The notes beneath the pieces are model-generated. The model searched no databases. It was given only the letters and a program-made list of their open reading frames with translations, and was not told the DNA's origin. DNA of 64,000 bases from Mucilaginibacter tundrae (GTDB lineage Bacteria; Bacteroidota; Bacteroidia; Sphingobacteriales; Sphingobacteriaceae). The translations under genes were made by a program, and so were the position numbers. Of the stretch, positions 59,643 to 64,000 are shown one piece after another; the stretch's first letter is position 1, and every line of letters starts with the position of its first letter. Location: assembly GCF_013408825.1 (NCBI RefSeq), contig NZ_JACCBZ010000013.1, positions 1 through 64,000 of the forward strand, given 5' to 3'.

Positions 59643-59728
59643 GGATTTCGGATTTAAGATTTAAGATTTCGGATTTAAGGATTTACAATTCTATAAATCC
59701 GAAATTGAACATCCGAAATTCGAAATCA
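59643..59728. repeat. Short intergenic repeat cluster
   Basis: GATTTCGGATTTAAG occurs twice (59644-59658, 59665-59679), and its complement TAAATCCGAAAT occurs at 59694-59705, so a hairpin can form. It lies between ribH and the tetratricopeptide gene. Confidence 0.65.
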
Positions 59729-59729
59729 A

Positions 59730-60410
59730 TTACAACTTCGCTTCCGCACGGGCTATGTATTCGTCAATATTTTGTGCTTCGGCGCTACCAAAATAATCAG
59801 ATTTGATTTTTTTATAAGTTTCGTCAGCTGATTTATTGTCGTTTTCAGCTTCGTAAACCAAGCCTAATTTTTTAAGGTATATTGGGGATAAAAACTTGTT
59901 TTTAGCCATGTCAGCCGCTTTTTTGAAATAGGTTTCTGCTTTATCGTAGTCTTTCAATTCTACATAAGCATCACCTGTGCAGCCTAAAGCTTCAGCAGCA
60001 ACCATGGTATCATCACCATGATAGTTGGTTAGGTTATCAATAGCTTTATTGTAATCGCCTTTGTTTAAATAGGCGGTGCCTAAGTAAAAATAAGCCAGGT
60101 TAGCAGCTTTAGTGTTGCTGTATTCGCTTAAAATTTTGGCGAAACCGGGATAGCCGGCATCACCGTTGATGGCTTTATCCCAGTCTTTTCTTTCCCAAAA
60201 ATCCTGTGCTACATGCATTTGATTAGCGGCCTCAACTTCACGAGGGGCAAGGTACATTTTAAGGTATAAAAAATAACCTACAGCCATTACAACTATCGCT
60301 GCAACTATAAATAATAAGCTTTTTTGATTTTCGCGTACAAATTTACCTGTCTGTCCCAGATCGTTGTTAGTATTTGCAACAATCTTTGTGTTATCCTGCT
60401 TTTTGGCCAT
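59730..60410 (-). CDS. Membrane-anchored tetratricopeptide protein
   Basis: The 226-residue protein has a cytosolic N-terminus, one transmembrane helix (about 33-52, LLFIVAAIVVMAVGYFLYL) and several TPR units (about 100-225: KAANLAYFYLGTAYLNKGDY, NKAIDNLTNYH, YDKAETYFKKAADMAKN). This is YfgM-like, an inner-membrane protein thought to work with the secretion machinery. A good promoter lies at 60433-60462. Confidence 0.85.
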   Translation of the reverse strand: MAKKQDNTKIVANTNNDLGQTGKFVRENQKSLLFIVAAIVVMAVGYFLYLKMYLAPREVEAANQMHVAQDFWERKDWDKAINGDAGYPGFAKILSEYSNTKAANLAYFYLGTAYLNKGDYNKAIDNLTNYHGDDTMVAAEALGCTGDAYVELKDYDKAETYFKKAADMAKNKFLSPIYLKKLGLVYEAENDNKSADETYKKIKSDYFGSAEAQNIDEYIARAEAKL

Positions 60411-60432
60411 TTCTGTTCTAAAATTAAGTTTG

Positions 60433-60462
60433 CAAACTTACGGTTTTATAAATTTCTCGCAA
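60433..60462 (-). promoter_or_regulatory. Promoter of the tetratricopeptide gene
   Basis: On the minus strand TTG (60462-60460) and TAAGTTTG (60440-60433) are spaced by 19 nt. The gene starts at 60410. Confidence 0.7.
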
Positions 60463-60630
60463 TAGCTTTTGTATTAAATATTTAGTGAATGAGCGAGTGT
60501 GTGATTTAGTGATTAAATATTTATAAAAAAGGTAAGTTATCAAGTGTAATAAGTTTGATTTTCTCACATACTCTTTAACAGTACTTGATACAATCTGTAT
60601 ATAAATCTGGCACAAATGGCTTCCAAATTA

Positions 60631-61635
60631 TTATGTATTAAAGTGACAATACTTATTGGTAAGGGTTTTGATTAACTCAACGCGCTCAAGCACAAATTTT
60701 TGATTGAAAAAGGTATTTGAAAAGTCGTCGAAGTGCTCAATATGATAGCCCATATAAAATATCCAAAATGCAAAGCTTAAATAAGGGATGGCAGCTATTT
60801 CATCTTCTGATAGTTGCCTTACCTCTCTATAACTTTTAATCAAAATATTAAATGAATGATCAGCTTCTTCCTGGCTCATCTTGTTAAATGTTACGCTAAG
60901 GGAGAGATGGAGCCAAAATGTCATAATATCATTAACCAAATAACCTTTACCCAAAAAGTCAAAATCGAAAAAAGTAATGTTGTCTTTATTATCAAAATGG
61001 AAATTTTTAGGTAAAAGATCATAGTGGCAATAACCATAGCTAAATTCTGAAAGCTCAAAACTTTCAAGTTTATGGATAACTTTATCTATCGTATCTTTAA
61101 TCCACAGCCCTTTATCTGGAATATTTTCAAAAATTGCCTTGAAAGATTGTAATGGCTGACGCATAGTCGTATTTAAATCATACGATTTGCGTTCATAAGG
61201 TAGTTTAATACTAATGGCAATATTGTGAATACGAGCCAACTCTTTGCCAAAGTTAGCTAACTGAATATCGCTTAGTTGGCTAACAGATAAACCTTCTGCA
61301 TAGCTGAACAAAACGCCATACCTCGTTCCTTCTGCAGCATCGAATGCTAAAATTAGATCCTGATTTATGGTAGATATTGGATATGAAACACCAATTCCCT
61401 GTGAACTAAGAACTTCCAGAAAAGTTATCTCAGAGCGTATTTCTTCAAGAGACCTATGACTTTTACGATATATTCTAAAGACGAATTTTTTATCTTTAGT
61501 TTCTACCAAATAATGATCGTTTACACCTCTCAATAAATATTTGCACACTAAAATTGCAAACCCATATTTATTTTGCAAATAGTTCTTCAATTCTACCGAA
61601 GATAAAGTAGAATATTGTGTAGGGAAAATAGGCAT
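60631..61635 (-). CDS. Aminoglycoside-phosphotransferase-fold kinase
   Basis: The 334-residue protein has a protein-kinase-like APH fold. The N-lobe contains LRGVNDHYLVETKDKKFVFR, the catalytic loop is GYCHYDLLPKNFHFD (the histidine and aspartate of HxDxxxxN), and the metal-binding DFD is in ITFFDFDFLGKGYLVND. It resembles YihE/SrkA-like and homoserine kinase type II proteins, which phosphorylate small molecules or regulate stress. The substrate cannot be read from sequence. It is a single gene, divergent from recF. Confidence 0.82.
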   Translation of the reverse strand: MPIFPTQYSTLSSVELKNYLQNKYGFAILVCKYLLRGVNDHYLVETKDKKFVFRIYRKSHRSLEEIRSEITFLEVLSSQGIGVSYPISTINQDLILAFDAAEGTRYGVLFSYAEGLSVSQLSDIQLANFGKELARIHNIAISIKLPYERKSYDLNTTMRQPLQSFKAIFENIPDKGLWIKDTIDKVIHKLESFELSEFSYGYCHYDLLPKNFHFDNKDNITFFDFDFLGKGYLVNDIMTFWLHLSLSVTFNKMSQEEADHSFNILIKSYREVRQLSEDEIAAIPYLSFAFWIFYMGYHIEHFDDFSNTFFNQKFVLERVELIKTLTNKYCHFNT

Positions 61636-61751
61636 GGCTGCTAAAATATGAATAAATGCGTTAAATTACTATTGAGCTTTGCTCTAAAAAGTTTGTTTCA
61701 AACTGAGCCCTACTAATAATAACTAATCTCAAATCTCTAAACTCAAATCAC

Positions 61752-61759
61752 TAACTTTG
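61752..61759 (+). promoter_or_regulatory. Candidate -7 element of recF
   Basis: TAACTTTG lies about 12 nt before the ATG at 61772, so the start codon would sit just after the transcription start. The 3' part of the motif overlaps a TTG that could otherwise be taken as an earlier start. Confidence 0.5.
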
Positions 61760-61771
61760 GAACACCTCAAT

Positions 61772-62872
61772 ATGTATCTGCAGCAACTATCCGTAATCAA
61801 CTTTAAAAATTATTCCGAAGCCGAACTAGCCTTCAGCGAGGGAGTAAACGCGTTTACCGGTGATAATGGCGCGGGTAAAACCAATTTGTTGGACGCGATA
61901 CATTACCTGTCGTTATGTAAGAGTTATTTTAACCCGATTGATACCCAACAGATCAAACAGGGAACGGATTTCTTTATCATCAATGGCAACTTCAATAAAA
62001 ATAATAAGCATGAGAAAATTGCCTGCGCGGTAAAACGTAACCAGAAGAAGCAATTTAAGCATAATAAAAAGGATTACACCCGCCTGGCCGACCATATCGG
62101 GTTGTTTCCTTTGGTGATGATCTCGCCCTATGATACCAGCATAATTACCGAGGGCAGCGAGGAACGGCGTAAATTTATTGATAATGTATTATCACAAACC
62201 GATAATCATTACCTGGATGAAGTAATAACTTATAATAAGGTATTAAATAACCGCAACGCTTTTTTAAAGCTAATAGCCGATACAGGGAGATACGACCCGC
62301 ATTTGTTGGAGGTGATGGATGAGCAATTGATTGAGGCTGGCAATAGCATATTTAGCAAGCGCAAGCTTTTTATGCAGGGCTTTACTGAAATATTTAACAA
62401 ACACTACCAATTTTTGACCGGCGATGCTGAGAAAGTAGATCTTATCTATGAATCGCAATTATTGCAGGATGATTTCGCGGCTTTACTAAAAAAGAGCATC
62501 GAGCGCGATAGGGCACTTGAACGAACTACCGCAGGCATACATAAGGATGATTTGCAATTTGCTATACATGGCTTGCCCATGAAGAAATTTGGCTCGCAGG
62601 GGCAACAAAAATCGTTTTTAATAGCGCTTAAGTTGGCGCAGTACACCTTTTTAACACAACAAAAAGGGTTTAAGCCTTTATTATTGCTGGATGATATTTT
62701 TGATAAGCTGGATGATAAGCGCGTTACCAAGCTGATGCAGATGGTTAGTGATAATGATTTTGGACAGGTTTTTATTACTGACACCAGTTTAAGCCGCGTG
62801 CAGGCCATATTTAACGATATGGGTGTGGCAATTAAATTATTTAAAGTTACCGGAGGGGAAATTGATGCGTAA
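61772..62872 (+). CDS. recF: DNA replication and repair protein RecF
   Basis: The ATG at 61772 is preferred over a TTG at 61757 because that TTG is part of a promoter-like TAACTTTG. The 366-residue protein has the RecF layout: Walker A GDNGAGKTNLLDAIH (about 30-45), a central region, a signature-like FGSQGQQKSFLIALKL, and Walker B KPLLLLDDIFDKLDDKRV. It loads RecA at gaps in damaged DNA. The DUF721 gene overlaps its end by eight bases, which is a frequent neighbour in Bacteroidota. Confidence 0.95.
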   Translation: MYLQQLSVINFKNYSEAELAFSEGVNAFTGDNGAGKTNLLDAIHYLSLCKSYFNPIDTQQIKQGTDFFIINGNFNKNNKHEKIACAVKRNQKKQFKHNKKDYTRLADHIGLFPLVMISPYDTSIITEGSEERRKFIDNVLSQTDNHYLDEVITYNKVLNNRNAFLKLIADTGRYDPHLLEVMDEQLIEAGNSIFSKRKLFMQGFTEIFNKHYQFLTGDAEKVDLIYESQLLQDDFAALLKKSIERDRALERTTAGIHKDDLQFAIHGLPMKKFGSQGQQKSFLIALKLAQYTFLTQQKGFKPLLLLDDIFDKLDDKRVTKLMQMVSDNDFGQVFITDTSLSRVQAIFNDMGVAIKLFKVTGGEIDA

Positions 62873-63155
62873 AGCCAACGATAAATCATTAAAAGAAGCT
62901 ATTGAGCAAATGCTTAACGTTTATAAAATCAAAAAACGTTTTGAAGAGACTGGTATCGTGGCACACTGGCCCGAGTTGGTTGGCAAGTCGGTAGCTAACC
63001 GTACTAAGGAAATTTTTATCCGGGATAAGAAACTTTACCTGCGTATAGAATCATCAGTAATAAAGAACGAACTGATGCTGATGCGCAACCAGATCATAAC
63101 GAAGATAAACGATAAAGCGAAAGAGATATTAGTTGAAGAGATTATCTTCCTCTAG
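62865..63155 (+). CDS. DUF721 (DciA-like) protein
   Basis: The ATG at 62865 is chosen because a GGAGGGG ribosome site lies 6 nt upstream; this gives 96 residues. The protein has the DUF721 domain (SLKEAIEQMLNVYKIKKRFE, VAHWPELVGKSVANRTKEIF, KNELMLMRNQIITKIN). Members related to DciA load replicative helicase. It overlaps the end of recF by eight bases, indicating translational coupling. Its last 14 bases overlap the small membrane-protein gene on the other strand. Confidence 0.85.
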   Translation: MRKANDKSLKEAIEQMLNVYKIKKRFEETGIVAHWPELVGKSVANRTKEIFIRDKKLYLRIESSVIKNELMLMRNQIITKINDKAKEILVEEIIFL

Positions 63156-63342
63156 CCATACGTAAACGTACGGGCAGGCTTACATAAACTTCGTCCCTGA
63201 TTTTTGAGTAAATGAAAATGAATATGCCAGGGATCAGGAAAGATAGCTGAACTTCGGGATGGTTTTTAAACAGCAAAGTAACAGAAACGCATAATGATAC
63301 TACTATTGCCGAGTATATCATTAATTTGAATATGCTTTTCAT
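63142..63342 (-). CDS. Small membrane protein
   Basis: The ATG at 63342 gives 66 residues with two hydrophobic helices (about 8-26, LMIYSAIVVSLCVSVTLLF, and 36-50, FLIPGIFIFIYS) and a basic C-terminus (LPVRLRMARGR). No family is recognised. It lies between the DUF721 gene, which it overlaps in antisense by 14 bases, and the ndk terminator. It may be an authentic small protein. Confidence 0.5.
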   Translation of the reverse strand: MKSIFKLMIYSAIVVSLCVSVTLLFKNHPEVQLSFLIPGIFIFIYSKIRDEVYVSLPVRLRMARGR

Positions 63343-63388
63343 AACTTGTTGATTTAAAATCCGTTTAGAAAAGTAAATGTAAATATAT

Positions 63389-63445
63389 AAATCTGATAAA
63401 ACAAAATATCGGATCAATATTTCCTCAATTTGTTTTATCAGATTT
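63389..63445 (-). terminator. Terminator of ndk
   Basis: Perfect 17-bp arms (AAATCTGATAAAACAAA and complement) enclose a 23-nt loop. It begins 17 nt downstream of the ndk stop on the minus strand. A short AT run follows. Confidence 0.7.
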
Positions 63446-63462
63446 AAAACGTTAACCGAGGG

Positions 63463-63882
63463 TTAAAATTGTTCGAAAGCCGAAAAGAAAAAGCTTCCTT
63501 CGATCTGCGCGTTTTCGTCAGAATCAGAACCATGTATCGCATTCGCATCAATTGATTTTGCAAATTTATTACGAATTGTTCCTGCTTCAGCCTTAGTTGG
63601 GTCAGTAGCACCAATTAGCTTGCGGAAATCCTCAATCGCGTTATCTTTTTCCAAAATAGCCGCTACAATCGGGCCTGATGACATGAAATTAACTAAGTCC
63701 TTGTAAAAAGGGCGCTCGCTGTGTACAGCATAAAACTGGCCTGCTTTTTCAGGGCTTAAAAAAGTGTATTTAAGGGCAACTAGTTTAAAGCCGCTTTTTA
63801 TAATCTGGTCAATAATCGCACCTGTGTGCCCTGCAGCAACCGCGTCAGGCTTAACCATTGTGAATGTTCTGTTACTTGCCAT
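63463..63882 (-). CDS. ndk: Nucleoside diphosphate kinase
   Basis: The 139-residue enzyme transfers the terminal phosphate between nucleoside di- and triphosphates. Motifs are [10 protein letters not shown] at the N-terminus and [20 protein letters not shown] with the active-site histidine in the I-H-G-S-D motif. The length is normal. A TACTTTTG promoter-like element lies at 63905-63912 just upstream. It is a single gene with a terminator at 63389. Confidence 0.96.
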   Translation of the reverse strand: MASNRTFTMVKPDAVAAGHTGAIIDQIIKSGFKLVALKYTFLSPEKAGQFYAVHSERPFYKDLVNFMSSGPIVAAILEKDNAIEDFRKLIGATDPTKAEAGTIRNKFAKSIDANAIHGSDSDENAQIEGSFFFSAFEQF

Positions 63883-63904
63883 ATTTGTTTTTTAAAAATT
63901 GCTG

Positions 63905-63912
63905 CAAAAGTA
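63905..63912 (-). promoter_or_regulatory. Candidate -7 element of ndk
   Basis: On the minus strand TACTTTTG matches TAnnTTTG and lies 22 nt before the ndk ATG. No matching TTG at the -33 position was seen. Confidence 0.5.
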
Positions 63913-64000
63913 GCGTTTTTAATTAAAGTATAAAGCTGTGGGTTTATTATTGGGTTATATACTATATGTACAGCTTTAACGTTTATAAACACCTGTACAA

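Overview
The window looks like a chromosomal segment of a Bacteroidota bacterium, most likely Sphingobacteriaceae (Mucilaginibacter- or Pedobacter-like). This is inferred from gene content, not from a search. Pointers are several promoters of the Bacteroidota type (TTG, 19-20 nt, TAnnTTTG), an outer-membrane beta-barrel receptor with a carboxypeptidase-regulatory-like plug, BfmA/BtgB-type mobilisation genes, a HYC_CC_PP protein beside a heavy-metal-associated protein, a DUF6515-like protein, DinB and YtxJ proteins of the bacillithiol type, and recF followed by a DUF721 gene.

Layout. (1) 1-4559: the end of a non-ribosomal peptide cluster, with a carrier-protein end, a membrane GT2 glycosyltransferase, a secreted alpha/beta hydrolase, a stand-alone condensation domain and a LmbE-type deacetylase. 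(2) 4690-9867: a LuxR-type regulator with a degenerate receiver, an outer-membrane receptor, and a LytS/LytR-type two-component pair. (3) About 9880-30010: an accessory island ending at a tRNA-Asp gene with an adjacent tyrosine recombinase. It holds a possible insertion-sequence end, a broken DUF2971 gene, a CHAT-type protease, a small mobilisation unit with a palindrome-rich oriT candidate, a WG-repeat/XRE/HEPN block bounded by a 37-bp inverted repeat, a three-gene STAS/GHKL - phosphoribosyltransferase - metallophosphoesterase/phosphoribosyltransferase operon, an AbiE-like toxin-antitoxin pair flanked by matching palindromes, and the 3' remnant of a second integrase. (4) 30011-64000: housekeeping and core genes, including tRNA-Asp, rimP-nusA-infB, an S9 peptidase, a probable copper-handling operon, an OmpA-like lipoprotein, a PAS kinase, a lactonase, rluB-like, a lytic transglycosylase, uvrA, nnr, an ECF sigma/anti-sigma pair, lipA, OsmC, YtxJ, ribH, recF and ndk.

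The strongest candidate for an undescribed system is the tight three-gene operon at 20876-24925. Its products combine a GHKL ATPase fold, two orotate-phosphoribosyltransferase-like domains and a calcineurin-like phosphoesterase. It sits among other probable defence modules (CHAT protease, HEPN protein, AbiE pair), so a nucleotide-based conflict or signalling role is a reasonable but untested inference. All assignments come from reading motifs by eye; no database search was run.
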